Source: Plumapathes pennacea (Eukaryota; Cnidaria; Anthozoa; Antipatharia; Myriopathidae). From it: 64,000 nucleotides of DNA. This document shows, one piece after another, positions 34,820 through 44,423 of this stretch. The DNA lies in the NCBI GenBank assembly GCA_964036295.1, contig OZ038462.1:28209759-28273758 (forward strand), given 5' to 3'. Numbering within the stretch: the first letter of the stretch is position 1; every line of letters begins with the position of its first letter. A model generated the notes under the pieces. That model was not told the DNA's origin. It made no database searches and saw only the letters and a program-made list of their open reading frames with translations. The position numbers and the translations under genes are program-made.

Positions 34820-35328
34820 TTCGGAACAATTTGGAAGTTTATTATAAAGAATAATATTTCGGCTATCCTGGAGTGGACTTGTATTTGCAAACGGAAGAGC
34901 TCAAATTTGACCTTCGGACTTAGGTTTACAGTAGCCTTTAGGAGCATAGTTCATAAATGAGGTCAGCGAAGCATTTGCGTGTGCAGCACAAACCGCAGGA
35001 AAGGCATGGCGCCAGGTTTGCTACGAATGTGCCTGTCGGTAAGCTTTACCTGCACGATTTGAGCTAAGCTGCCAAGTGGTTGCTCGGCATCGTGATGCAC
35101 AGACACCTTAGGAGTCTTTGTACTCGCCTATGCCGTGCTCCCTGAGCATACTTAACGGCTAGTTTGTAGTGTAGAATTCAGTTGAGTGGAGTTGAGTTGA
35201 GTTGAGCTAGAGTTGTGACTTGGAGCCCGAGCTCTCCGTTAGTCTCGAAGCTCAAGAGCTCAGCAGTTTCACGAATAAAGAAGTCATCAAGTACAGAAGC
35301 GAGTCCCCTAAAATCTGCTCCGTAACAG
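34812..35328. other. About 0.5-kb insertion inside the LINE
   Basis: The linker (GPAIAPPV, near 35328) and the next conserved segment (LTDLYSHSIN, near 34810) should be adjacent; about 515 nt lie between them. The inserted stretch includes a TTGAGTTGAG tandem near 35180-35205. I do not recognise its source. Confidence 0.55.
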
Positions 35329-36169
35329 GTGGTGCGATTGCCGGCCCAGCTAGTTTCAATAGCTTGGGCGATATTCCATCCGGGCCCGTTGACTTATTGG
35401 TCTTCAGTGATGCAAGTTTCTTTTCAATGTTACTATTCTGTAAGCTTATTTCAGATGTCTTCTGGACTTGGTCTTTCTTTTGTTTGTCAGACAGTGGCAG
35501 TGACGGGCAATTCACAGTCAGGGTTTTTCCAATAGTAGCAAAGAATGTATTCATCAAGTTTGCTTTTTCTTTGTCGTCTACAGCAAGGCTTTTGTCATCG
35601 CGTTTCAGTGGACCAATGCTTTCCTTTACCTTGGGATTAGTCGCCTTTTTTAACAGTTTCCAATATGCGGTTGATGACTTGACTTCGGCCAGTTTATCAT
35701 GGAAGTATGAGGCTTTAGCCCTCCTGATTTCTGAAGTTATTTCATTTCTGAGTCGTTTGTAATCAGCCCATATCTCATTGTTCTTTGTGTCGACAGCTCT
35801 TTTGAAGAGTTTATATCTACGATTCATCTTCAGCCTTATGGTATTGCTGATCCACGGAGCCGACAAGCTTCTCACCTTGACGTCCTTGTACGGGGCGTGC
35901 ATATCACAAATATTTTCAAACAAGTGCTCCCAGGACCAAAGGACATCGTCACTATCATCGAATACCCTAGAGACATGGAACGGCACGCGTTGAATATCGT
36001 TTCTGAATTCGTCAGCGTTGAAGTTCTTGAAGTTCCTGATCCTTATAATTTTCGGCGGTGGTCTCTTGTTTGTAAGTTTGATTGTAGCATAGACCAGGCT
36101 GTGGTCCGATATTCCCAGAGGTAGGACACCAAGTTGCTCACCAAGTTGCGAAATTTTTCGCGTTCCCAA
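35252..36169 (-). pseudogene. LINE endonuclease C terminus and linker (open frame, 305 codons)
   Basis: An open frame on the minus strand contains the end of the AP-endonuclease-like domain (GISDHSLVYA) and the linker (PWISNTIRLKMNRRYKLFKR; YWKLLKKATNPKVKESIGPL; NKSTGPDGISPKLLKLAGPA). It runs into unrelated sequence where the insertion begins. Confidence 0.75.
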
Positions 36170-36170
36170 A

Positions 36171-37400
36171 TGTTTCTCGTTTCATTTGAATATTCTGGGT
36201 TTCGAGCGTCACAGCCATGCGTGTGCAGCAGCCAATCAAAAGTGACCTCGTGCTTCCACGTGCTGGACACATATGCGTCGCGCACCGTACCTGCGCGAAT
36301 GATGCAAAATATTTTCTGTCAGGTTTTGCTTGCTCGCCCATTTCCCTTCAACCTTTCTCGCAACGCTGACGACTGCAATGCGAGACAAGTTGCAAAGAAC
36401 ATGTCACGCGTTGCTGTAACAGGAAAGTCAATACCGCAGCAATAAGCTGTTATTTTAGAATTTTCTACCTTTAGCAAATGGATTGTGTAAGTTAGATCAT
36501 GTGACCATTTTTGGCTTGCGGCCTGCAGTTACCCTGGTTGCAGAGATTCCTCGCTTGCCAAAGAGCGGCGGAGGCTAAGCAGAGAGCGGCAAAGGCGAAA
36601 GGTGGCGAGGGAACCTCTGGGCGCGCGAGGTAGCAAACTGACTTCCATGCCAGTTCTTCTCGCTCGCGATCGCCATTGTGTTTGTCAAACATTAACCAAT
36701 CAGCAACGAAGTTCAGCTGAACTCATGGAGGTGAGGTTGCTACCTCCCGCGCCCAGAGGTTCTTTCTGCTCGCTTCGTCGCCGCCGTTCTTGTCGAAAAA
36801 CTCTTAAAGGAGTAATATAAGGACCTCTGGAACCAGGGTAACCTGCAGTATACACGCGCATCTTCTTCTGCAACTTGTCTCACAACGGCGTCGCGTTGTT
36901 AATAGAATGTGACTATGGCCCTTATTCGAATCCCCATTCTGGATTGTCCACTCGTGTAGTCAGCGTTAAAAGAAACCCATTTAATAATCTAGCCTGCATG
37001 CATGGTTTGACATATCTGGCATCGTCATAAGTCAGTTGATAGCAAAAGTTTTTTTTAAGCCGTGACTAAAATCTATCAGCTTCCAAAATCTGATGACAAT
37101 CAAATTAACATCGTCTGGCGGGATGGACTTATAAATTACAAAGTTTTGAACAAAGAAACTTGAGAATGAACTTATTGTGGACAACGTAAGATGCATAAAA
37201 AAGCAAAGTTTCGCTCGTAATACCTCTGCGATGGGTCGCTCGTCTGTGACTAAATACGTACAGATCAACATTATTTTGTACACGTACATTCTTGAGTTTT
37301 GTGCGAGGCATATCTGTAATAACTACGAAGAGACCGCAACTGAAACGATAAAAGTCCTTGTAGCGGACCTTCACTAGGTCTGTAATTCGCAATGTGGTTT
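36171..37400. other. Intergenic with a GC-rich MITE
   Basis: No supported gene. The stretch contains the inverted-repeat element at 36523-36848; the remainder up to the 411-codon gene shows nothing I can identify. Confidence 0.4.
36523..36848. mobile_element. MITE with CTGCAGnnTACCCTGGTT ends
   Basis: The ends CTGCAGTTACCCTGGTTG and AACCAGGGTAACCTGCAG are inverted. A second inverted pair lies inside (GAACCTCTGGGCGCG / CGCGCCCAGAGGTTC, with GAGGTAGCAA / TTGCTACCTC). The element is 326 nt, GC-rich and non-coding. Confidence 0.75.
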
Positions 37401-37401
37401 A

Positions 37402-38637
37402 TTAAGAGAACTGCTGCACAATGGCGCCCATTAACTCCAACTCCTCTTCACTGTAGAGCACAGTAAAGGATTCTTGAAGCTTACTGCGGTCTTCTCCATT
37501 TGAGGCAATCCTCATCTTTCGCCGAAAGGTGGTCGGACTACCGGGTGAACTAGCGGTCTGGCCGAATGCAAATGGCTCTATCGATGCTGGCGAGGCCTCA
37601 CGCCACTTTTCAGAAGGCGTGGCTTGACACGTGGTACCACGTGGACACTTAAAATCCGGTACCGTGGTGTCATATGATGGTCTGGAGATTGAAGTATCCG
37701 CAACACTCTCTGACGCGCACCCATTCTGTCCTTTTTCATTCCACGTGTTTGTTTCTTTAGTCACTGGTGTGGAAGAATCTTGTTGCATATTATTACCTAC
37801 TTCCTCTTCGCCGCTCGACGTTTCTTTAAAAAGCGGCGGCGATTTTCGTTTCGTTTTCGAAGAAAGATGCCCCGTCGAATCCGGCGGGCTTGCAGCTTTT
37901 GACCCCTCAGGCTTAGAAACATTCTCTGTGGAAGACGTTTTACCAATAGCGTAGGATGTTTTCGTCCCCGGGCTTGGATCTGCTCTCAGCATATCGTTCT
38001 GTACTCCCTGTTTCTCTCTCTTCTCGTTAATATTTGATTCCTCTGCATTTTTATCCTTTGTTTCAGCCTTTGGAGAAAAGCTAAGAAGAGAGGATTGACC
38101 GATATTAAACCGTCTTTTATTCCCACTGAGCAATCTCGGCCTGAGCACTTCGGTATGCATTACGCCGCGTCCAATGTCTCTAATTGCTTCTCTGAGAGGC
38201 GGCAAGACCATTTTGTTGAACCCCGTTCGCCTCTTTCCTTCTGGAAGCTTTTCTTTGAAAGGACCGGAAAGCTGTCCATCATTTTTCATTGGTTCAGATT
38301 GTTTTTCGGTAGCGCCGTTGGGGGCGTCTTTAAATCCGAGAGAATGTACCTTGCCTTTCATTCGATGAAGCTCGTCTTCACTCGCGCTAAATCTTTGCAC
38401 TTTCGTTTTCCTCTGAATTACCAGCCGCTCGGACAATCTTCTATGTTTCTTGTTTCCATTTTCAAAGTATACACCGCCGACAGGCTCAACAGACACCGAA
38501 CAGTGTCTCCGGACATCGAATCCTTGAGCCGTATCTGTCTCCTCGTCTTGGAGCTCACCCGGTCGGATGGGTTCTACGAGGGTTACTTGGTGTCCGTAAA
38601 GATGCCCTGTGAACCATCTTCCAACTTTACGCAACAT
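37402..38637 (-). CDS. Unrecognised 411-aa hydrophilic protein, single exon
   Basis: A long intronless frame from the ATG at 38637. I recognise no family. The N-terminal 60 residues (MLRKVGRWFTGHLYGHQVTL) look ordered, with a basic patch around 60-80. Residues about 100-370 are rich in Ser, Lys, Glu, Pro and Thr, with no hydrophobic segment, so this part is probably disordered. The last 30 residues are more conserved-looking (FRRKMRIASNGEDRSKLQES; EEELELMGAIVQQF). There is no signal peptide or membrane helix. The stop overlaps AATAAA (TCT TAA TAA ACC), so the 3' UTR could be very short. The antisense open frame of 213 codons at 38095-38736 is judged a shadow. It could be a lineage-specific nuclear or cytoplasmic adaptor; a function cannot be assigned. 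Confidence 0.7.
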   Translation of the reverse strand: MLRKVGRWFTGHLYGHQVTLVEPIRPGELQDEETDTAQGFDVRRHCSVSVEPVGGVYFENGNKKHRRLSERLVIQRKTKVQRFSASEDELHRMKGKVHSLGFKDAPNGATEKQSEPMKNDGQLSGPFKEKLPEGKRRTGFNKMVLPPLREAIRDIGRGVMHTEVLRPRLLSGNKRRFNIGQSSLLSFSPKAETKDKNAEESNINEKREKQGVQNDMLRADPSPGTKTSYAIGKTSSTENVSKPEGSKAASPPDSTGHLSSKTKRKSPPLFKETSSGEEEVGNNMQQDSSTPVTKETNTWNEKGQNGCASESVADTSISRPSYDTTVPDFKCPRGTTCQATPSEKWREASPASIEPFAFGQTASSPGSPTTFRRKMRIASNGEDRSKLQESFTVLYSEEELELMGAIVQQFS

Positions 38638-38639
38638 AG

Positions 38640-39259
38640 AAAAAAACTAAGACTTAACTTAACTTTGGGTGCTGTGTTTATTTGCATTAGGATATACTTC
38701 ATTTTATTCGTTGCTGACGTTGTCAATAAAAATTAGATACTTTTAATTAGTACGTCATCACAGATACGTGCGTTCGTCAAAATGTCAAGTGAAGGGGCAA
38801 ATTTAACCCGAGTATCAAGCTTTCTTCTCGGGAGATCTCTCCTCTAACGTTTATTGCGAGTTCATCTCGTGTTGACATGCAAATTTTCTGGTTTTAGAGA
38901 AGCAAATACAGACGCACAATATAAGCCTTTTCAACACAAACAATGCTGTCTGTAACCTTGCGTTTATAACTACAAAACATTTCAACAGATCACGAATCAA
39001 AGGATTTCATCCAATCTGAGCGAGCCCATAGTTCATTGACACACGTCAGTTCAGCTGAATACTCTTCAGAGTTATTTAGTACTGTTTGTATTGATGAATT
39101 GCTTCAAGGAAATCTTAAATCAGTTGAATTATTATGCAATACACACCCGTCACACATGCAACAATTCCCTGAGCCCGATCGGATCTCTTTAAGACAGCAT
39201 TGTCACATCAAGAGAGCAAATAAGAGAAACAACATAATACAAGATGCGTCGCATGCTAT
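38640..39259. other. Intergenic between the 411-aa gene and sulfotransferase 1
   Basis: No gene or clear repeat is seen. It must contain the 3' UTR of the minus-strand sulfotransferase and the promoter of the 411-aa gene. Confidence 0.35.
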
Positions 39260-39982
39260 TTAAAACACCCGAGTGATAAAGAAAACGATAACAGCAGCAA
39301 GGGCAACCAACACTGACAAAAGAAGACAAGCTTCCTTCATCATTTGTCGCTGAAACTTCCTTACTTGAGGTGAGTCCACGAGGTCAGCTCCCGCGACGTT
39401 GCTTCGAGGGAAATCTTGCGAGGGAACATTGCAGCCCAAGAAATTGCAGAGAGGTTCCCAGCCTTCTTTCACGTTGAACACAAGAAGTTGGCTTGCAGGA
39501 ACCACGGCTTGCACTCGTTCATTGTGTTCACGGTATTTTTTCTTGTAGAGGAAGGACATTTTCAGGTTTTCGCTTCCCAACGTTGCGTGATGAAGGGCGG
39601 TTACGAAATTCATCATCTTTCCCACAGTTGGCAACAGTCGATACCAGCTTGGAAAGGAGCGGCTGCCTTGCACAAGATGTTTCACAAAGCTCTGAGCCCA
39701 CACATCGTCGCTGTCACGCTCAGTAAGGATGACTTTAGCGTCTGGAAAAGCTTTTAAAATTTCTTCAAACCAAAACGCGGACGGTAGATCCGTGACGGCT
39801 TCCACGTCCTTGTACATGGCAGCGAAATCCGGCTCGATTCCATCAAGGTATAGACCATGCCACTGTTTCCTGTGAAACGTGGCGTGTTCCATAAAATCGT
39901 ACACTTTGTAGTCGAGGATCCTCAGTGCAGCAGCCAAGGATGTGGTACCCGTTTTGTTCAGACCTGCACCTATTACCTTCAT
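39260..39982 (-). CDS. Sulfotransferase-family protein with C-terminal membrane anchor (paralogue 1)
   Basis: Single exon, 240 aa. The N terminus MKVIGAGLNKTGTTSLAAAL holds a GxGLxKTGTTSL phosphate-binding loop at about residues 5-17, as in P-loop sulfotransferases of the Sulfotransfer_4-like group. ILTERDSDDVWAQSF at about 85-99 matches the second cofactor-binding segment. FNVKEGWEPLCNFLG at about 170-184 is typical of the family. A hydrophobic stretch at the very C terminus (LLLSVLVALAAVIVFFI) suggests a tail anchor. The expected cofactor would be PAPS; the acceptor is unknown. A close paralogue lies 3.1 kb away on the same strand. The start is the ATG at the conserved MK-IGAGL N terminus. 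The intronless form suggests retroposition followed by local duplication. Confidence 0.87.
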   Translation of the reverse strand: MKVIGAGLNKTGTTSLAAALRILDYKVYDFMEHATFHRKQWHGLYLDGIEPDFAAMYKDVEAVTDLPSAFWFEEILKAFPDAKVILTERDSDDVWAQSFVKHLVQGSRSFPSWYRLLPTVGKMMNFVTALHHATLGSENLKMSFLYKKKYREHNERVQAVVPASQLLVFNVKEGWEPLCNFLGCNVPSQDFPRSNVAGADLVDSPQVRKFQRQMMKEACLLLSVLVALAAVIVFFITRVF

Positions 39983-40013
39983 GATTTCAAATCGCCAAAA
40001 GAAATGTGGTTAG

Positions 40014-41930
40014 CACTCGTTCACACGCTTCAAAAGGAGGTTCATTAAATATTCCTGTTGAATCTCATTAGTGTGTCACCAACGTGTCACGCAGACTCTA
40101 AGTACTCGGTCACGCTGCAATCGCACAGTAGGCTTGAGATGCTTTGATCCTTGTACTTGTCAGACGAGGTAATTCATCGTATATTTTTACATTTTTCAGT
40201 TGAGAAGAACAACGTTAGAGACGGATAACAGGGAGTTTAAGAAACCAGGACGGGCTACGGCAACGCGAGGAACCCTGAAAAACTAGTGTCTCTGTTTTCC
40301 CTATGTCTTTGTAACTTTGCCTATTCTTAGGTTGCTCAATTTGTTCCTTTTTGCCGAGGTTCTATTAATTTCATCATTTCCTACTAAGAAGAACGACTGT
40401 CGTTATTTTATCGGAACTGTCGCCCACGTCCTGACAACGACATAAAAAAGAAGCATTTGAAGTCGCACACGAGAGCACGGCGACCCCGAGAACATGTCAA
40501 TTTCAGATATTCACGTGCTTCTTTTGTCTTCTGTGATTAGTTTTATTGTTTCGCCGACGTTGCCGTCGTCCTCTCGCGTCCTGTATCTTAAAGTCCCCAC
40601 GATCGTTTCACGACAGACCTCCTTCTGAGTGTTGTGACTAATGCCGAACTCGCCGCTAAGCACTCGTTCACACGCCTCACACGGAGGTCAAGGGATCAAG
40701 CCCATCAAGGGCCAAAGGGAATTTTCTACGTGCAGTTGAAGTTCAAAATAAAACATTTTGGGCATATCGAAGCAACGGAGACTGAGTGCCATGAACTGGT
40801 TTAAATAAAAAGTACACTTCATCGCAATTAACGACTGATTAAATAACTTAAATGTGGTCTCAGCTTACGCGGGTCTTCGCGCGCTTTCTCAAAACATGGC
40901 TCAGACACTACACGTGGATACCACAGAGGAAGCAAAAGAGAAAATTGAAGCGTTCGAGACAAGAGCAGATTCTGTTACGTCCGTTCAGATAAAAACTTCG
41001 GCAGGATTGGTGACTGAGTACACTTCTGACTGAAAACTTAAGTACTGGTATTTTAAACCACGGCAAAAGGAAGATCTAAAGATTAGAAGCCCAAGATAGT
41101 AAAATTTCCGGTATCATGTCACCATCGTATCACATGACCGCTTGGCATTGATCATATGTCATCGGGTGTTTTTTCCAGAGCAGCTTTATATAAAGTAAAT
41201 TTTAAACGTGTGTTGTTGTATCCAGTATTGAATGGCTTGAGACCTGAAGAACATCCCTGCAGCCAACACTGAGAACCTCACCTCACTTCTACCCTTCCTC
41301 CACCTCCATCCCTCTTCCTCCCCTTATCTCACATTCATACTCATTTTTTCCATGTATTTTTATTGAAAACAATAAAAATAATTCAGCAATAAAGGAAATA
41401 TTGAAAAAATATTCACTTGTCTCTTGGGTTCATATTACATCAGATCCTGCTAAGGAGCCACATAAGGTACAGTGGAGAGATGAGCAGATCCCATTTTCTG
41501 GAGTCCATTCCTAATTCTTGGAGAGAAACTCCACGACAATGTAAATAGTGTTTCTATCAAAAAGCGTGGTCGTTCAAACTGAACACGTACATTGAACAGG
41601 ACATTAAATTGTGGCGAACCTCCATTTGAGGCGTGTGAACAAGTGCCCAGCGGCAAGTTCGGCATTAGTCACAACACTCAAAAGGAGGTCTTTCATGAAA
41701 CGAGGTTGTCCGTCGAGGTTCAACTGTCTGTCTGTCCGTCCGCCCTTACACTGTGCTTTTCAATTGAACAATATACGATAAGTCGACTTCTGCAACTTAC
41801 GAGGTAGCGTTGAGCTGTCGGAAGACACCGCCATCACGCATCACATCATGGCTGCCGCGTGACCTGAATGCTAATGAGATTCAGCATGAATATTTAATGA
41901 ACCTCCTTTTGAAGCGTGTGAACGAGTGCT
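40014..41930. repeat. Nested inverted-repeat structure, about 1.9 kb
   Basis: The outer arms at about 40016-40074 and 41869-41928 are near-perfect inverted copies (CACTCGTTCACACGCTTCAA, AAGGAGGTTCATTAAATATT). Inner arms at about 40607-40692 and 41614-41702 are a second inverted pair (GAGTGTTGTGACTAATGCCG). Both pairs share the CACTCGTTCACACGC core, giving four copies. The left side is longer because another repeat lies in it. Confidence 0.75.
40896..41033 (+). CDS. Possible 45-aa small ORF
   Basis: It begins MAQTLHVDTTEEAKEKIEAF, continues ETRADSVTSVQIKTSAGLV and ends EYTSD. It is hydrophilic, with no signal peptide and no recognised family. It lies at the centre of the nested inverted repeat, and AATAAA hexamers occur near 41370-41395 on the same strand. 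It could equally be chance or a transposon remnant. Confidence 0.2.
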   Translation: MAQTLHVDTTEEAKEKIEAFETRADSVTSVQIKTSAGLVTEYTSD

Positions 41931-42920
41931 CAAAGAATGTACGGCGAACAATGCTGGACACTGTGACGTTGGTATGTAGAGATCTTGTTGTCAACAATTG
42001 ACCCTTCAGTTAGTCATCACGTGCTCTGAAGGGACAACAAATCACAACTTTAACAGAAAAATGTTTTGTTTTTATAAGTTCCCCTCGCTCATTCGGTCGT
42101 ATTTATGGGCCGTATTAATGAACCACAGCTTATTTTGAGGCGCTTTGTTGAGACTTGTTTTAAGATGTTGTCCCATTTCAGATCACGTGACTTAACTAAC
42201 TGAAAAGGTCAATTGCCACGCAAATATAAAAGCTATATTCCGATAGCAATATGCATCAAAAGATGCACGAAACACACCACTCTCTTATATTTGAATTCTG
42301 CGTTGTTGCAGGTAACGCAAAATTCCAATGGTTGTTCACAGCTTCGCGGTTAGAGTGAACTGTCAAATATCACAAATGTCCTACGTTTCCTCTCCGTCTT
42401 TCTCGCCCCATTCTGCTACATAATGTAATTATTCATGCATTTTGCACCAAAATGTTGTCTAACCGGCTAATCTACACACATGACGGACTGACTGACTGAC
42501 GGACGGTGTCGTGCCAGCAATAAGATCGTGCTTCTCACTTTCGTGAGACGCCGACCTTAAAAACAATTAAGGAATAATTCATTTCATTGAGACATTATTA
42601 CGGAGACAGTTTTGAACTCACTCAACCCCGGCAAATAGGGAGTTTAAGGGTGGTGTTACACTGGTCGATTTGCAACGATACGATGTTGCGCTAAAAACTG
42701 CTCAGGTGTAACACCCCATTGCGAACAATTTTTCGCGATGTTTGCAGTGCTGCAAAGCGTTGCAAGTTTTTGAAAGCAATTCATAAACTTGCAACACCGT
42801 TGCGCGAATTTGGAGCAAATCGGCGTTGCAAATTGACCAGTGTAACACCAGCTAAAGAAACCTTGGACGGCGACGGCAACGCGAGGAACCAGGAAAATAG
42901 TGTCTCCGTACTCCATGTCT

Positions 42921-42991
42921 TTGTAACTTTGTCTACTCCAGGGTTGCTCAATTTATTGTAACTTTGTCTACTCCAGGGTTGCTCAATTTAT
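42921..42991 (+). repeat. 35-bp tandem duplication
   Basis: The string TGTAACTTTGTCTACTCCAG plus GGTTGCTCAATTTAT occurs twice back to back. A single diverged copy lies near 40310-40345. Confidence 0.9.
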
Positions 42992-43095
42992 TCCTTTTTT
43001 GCCGAGGTTCTAATGCTTTCATCGTCTCCTACTAAGAAGAATGACTGTCCTGTTTCTCGAAATGTCGTCCATGTCCTGACAGTTACGGGTACCAA

Positions 43096-43824
43096 CTAAA
43101 ACAATTGAGCAATAACGAAAATGACAATGGCAGCGACAGCGACCAAAAAGGCAATAAGAAGAGATGCTTCTTTCATTATTTCTCGCTGAAGCTCCTTCAC
43201 CCGAGGCGAATTAACGGCGAGGTCGGATCCTCCAACGTTACTTCGAGGGAATTCTTGCGAGGGAACTTCGCAGCCCAAGAATTCACACAGTGGTCCCCAG
43301 CCTTCTTTCACGTTGAACACGAGCAGTTGGCTCGCAGGAATCACGGCTTGCACTCGTTCATTGTGTTCGCGGTATTTCTTCTTGTAAAGGAAAGAGGCGT
43401 CGAGGCTTTCGCTTCCCCACGTTGCGTGACGCATAGCAGTTACGAAATTCGTATTCCTTCCGCTTGATGTTGGCAGCAGTGCTCTCCATTTTGGAAACAA
43501 TTGACGCACCAGTGCCATATGTTTCAGGAAACTCTGGACCCAAACATCGGCATTCTCACGCACAGTCAGGATGACTTTAGCGTCTGGGTAAGCTTTGAAG
43601 ATTTCTTCAAACCAAAACGCGGCCGGTATATCTGCGACAGCGTCTACGTCCTTGTACATGGCAGCAAAATCCGGCTCGATTCCATCAAGGTATAGACCAT
43701 GCCACTGTTTCCGGTGAAGCGACGTCTGCTCCACAAAATGGTGAACATTGTGGTCGAGGATTTTTAACGCGTGGGCTAAGGTCGTCGTTCCCGTTTTGCT
43801 CAGACCTGCCCCTATGATCTTCAT
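43096..43824 (-). CDS. Sulfotransferase-family protein with C-terminal membrane anchor (paralogue 2)
   Basis: Single exon, 242 aa, collinear with paralogue 1 over its whole length. It starts MKIIGAGLSKTGTTTLAHAL and carries the same phosphate-binding loop. ILTVRENADVWVQSF at about 85-99 keeps the Arg and Ser of the second cofactor site. FLYKKKYREHNERVQAVIPA and FNVKEGWGPLCEFLG are nearly identical to paralogue 1. The C-terminal hydrophobic stretch (LLIAFLVAVAAIVIFVIAQ) is kept although the preceding residues differ, which supports a functional anchor. The cofactor would be PAPS by family; the substrate is unknown. Two copies in the same orientation imply local duplication. Confidence 0.87.
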   Translation of the reverse strand: MKIIGAGLSKTGTTTLAHALKILDHNVHHFVEQTSLHRKQWHGLYLDGIEPDFAAMYKDVDAVADIPAAFWFEEIFKAYPDAKVILTVRENADVWVQSFLKHMALVRQLFPKWRALLPTSSGRNTNFVTAMRHATWGSESLDASFLYKKKYREHNERVQAVIPASQLLVFNVKEGWGPLCEFLGCEVPSQEFPRSNVGGSDLAVNSPRVKELQREIMKEASLLIAFLVAVAAIVIFVIAQLF

Positions 43825-43865
43825 ATTAACAAGCCGGAAGTGACACTATGCGAAGAAACCGCAAT

Positions 43866-44068
43866 CTAGCCTGCGTACCAAGCGTCCTCGATACGAACCT
43901 AAAATACGACGACTTCTTCAATTTTGACCGCGCGAAAAATGGGGCGAGGGGGGGGGGGGGGGTGGTTTCCTTCTCTCCCTGCCCCTTCCCCCCTCGGTGT
44001 CCATTTTGCGCTCGCCCCAATTTTCGCGCGGTCAAAAATCGAAAAAGTATTGCTTGCTGTGCAGGCTA
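43866..44068. mobile_element. MITE with (A)TTTTGACCGCGCGAAAA inverted arms and a poly-G tract
   Basis: AATTTTGACCGCGCGAAAAA plus TGGGGCGAG, at about 43919-43948, is mirrored by CTCGCCCCAATTTTCGCGCG plus GTCAAAAAT at about 44011-44040. Outer CCTGC..GCAGG ends also pair. A run of G follows the left arm. It lies just upstream of paralogue 2. Confidence 0.65.
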
Positions 44069-44423
44069 AAGGCAAATCGAAATGTAAATGCAAATACGGT
44101 TAATTATTTATGATATCAGTTCGTGACCCTGGCCGTGATCCACGCGATATCGGAAGGCTGTTTGCAAAAACCATAAGAAACACCTTCTTTACGAGGCGGT
44201 TTTTTTGTGTCGCTTTTTTGCACAGGTGTCGTTTCACCAGTAAGACACATATTAAGTCGAGGTTGCTTGACGTCAACCAACGCTTCCGTCACGAAATGCA
44301 CACAATGGTGCGTGATAACCGCGTGAAGTGATGGATCTTATTACGACAAAATGCAGAGAATATAAATTTTTAAAACAAGAATGTCAAGGGAAGTACATAG
44401 ATTAGGCCTGATAAAGGACAAGT

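Larger units (their letters stand above)
33121..36170 (-). mobile_element. Non-LTR retrotransposon (CR1/jockey-like), 5'-truncated and decayed
   Basis: Read on the minus strand, the copy starts inside the endonuclease (LGISDHSLVYATIKL, near 36120-36170) and passes through a linker. The reverse transcriptase follows, with NYRPLSILSVPSKII, HQWAYRKGHSTDLLLV, FIDFQKAFDSVSH, GVPQGSVLGPSLF and the catalytic YADD box. It then reaches the C-terminal region (IERPNNNYNFRN, WNALSAHLP). Frames change near 34640 and near 33715, so no intact polyprotein remains. The 3' end is an AATAAAGAT string followed by four TATCG units at 33140-33121, a typical short-repeat tail for this group. Foreign sequence at about 34812-35328 splits the polymerase. 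The clade is assigned by eye only. Confidence 0.85.
39983..43095. other. Repeat-rich spacer between the sulfotransferase paralogues
   Basis: It contains nested inverted repeats (40014-41930), copies of a CGGCAACGCGAGGAACC... repeat at about 40255-40445 and 42868-43080, and a 35-bp tandem duplication near 42921-42991. There is no large coding region. One 45-codon frame is listed separately. Confidence 0.6.

Noticed and set aside
35220-35762. 180-codon plus-strand frame
   Set aside because: It is the antisense of the LINE linker region.
38095-38736. 213-codon plus-strand frame opposite the 411-aa gene
   Set aside because: It is antisense to a longer frame, has no recognisable domain, and its composition looks like a shadow.
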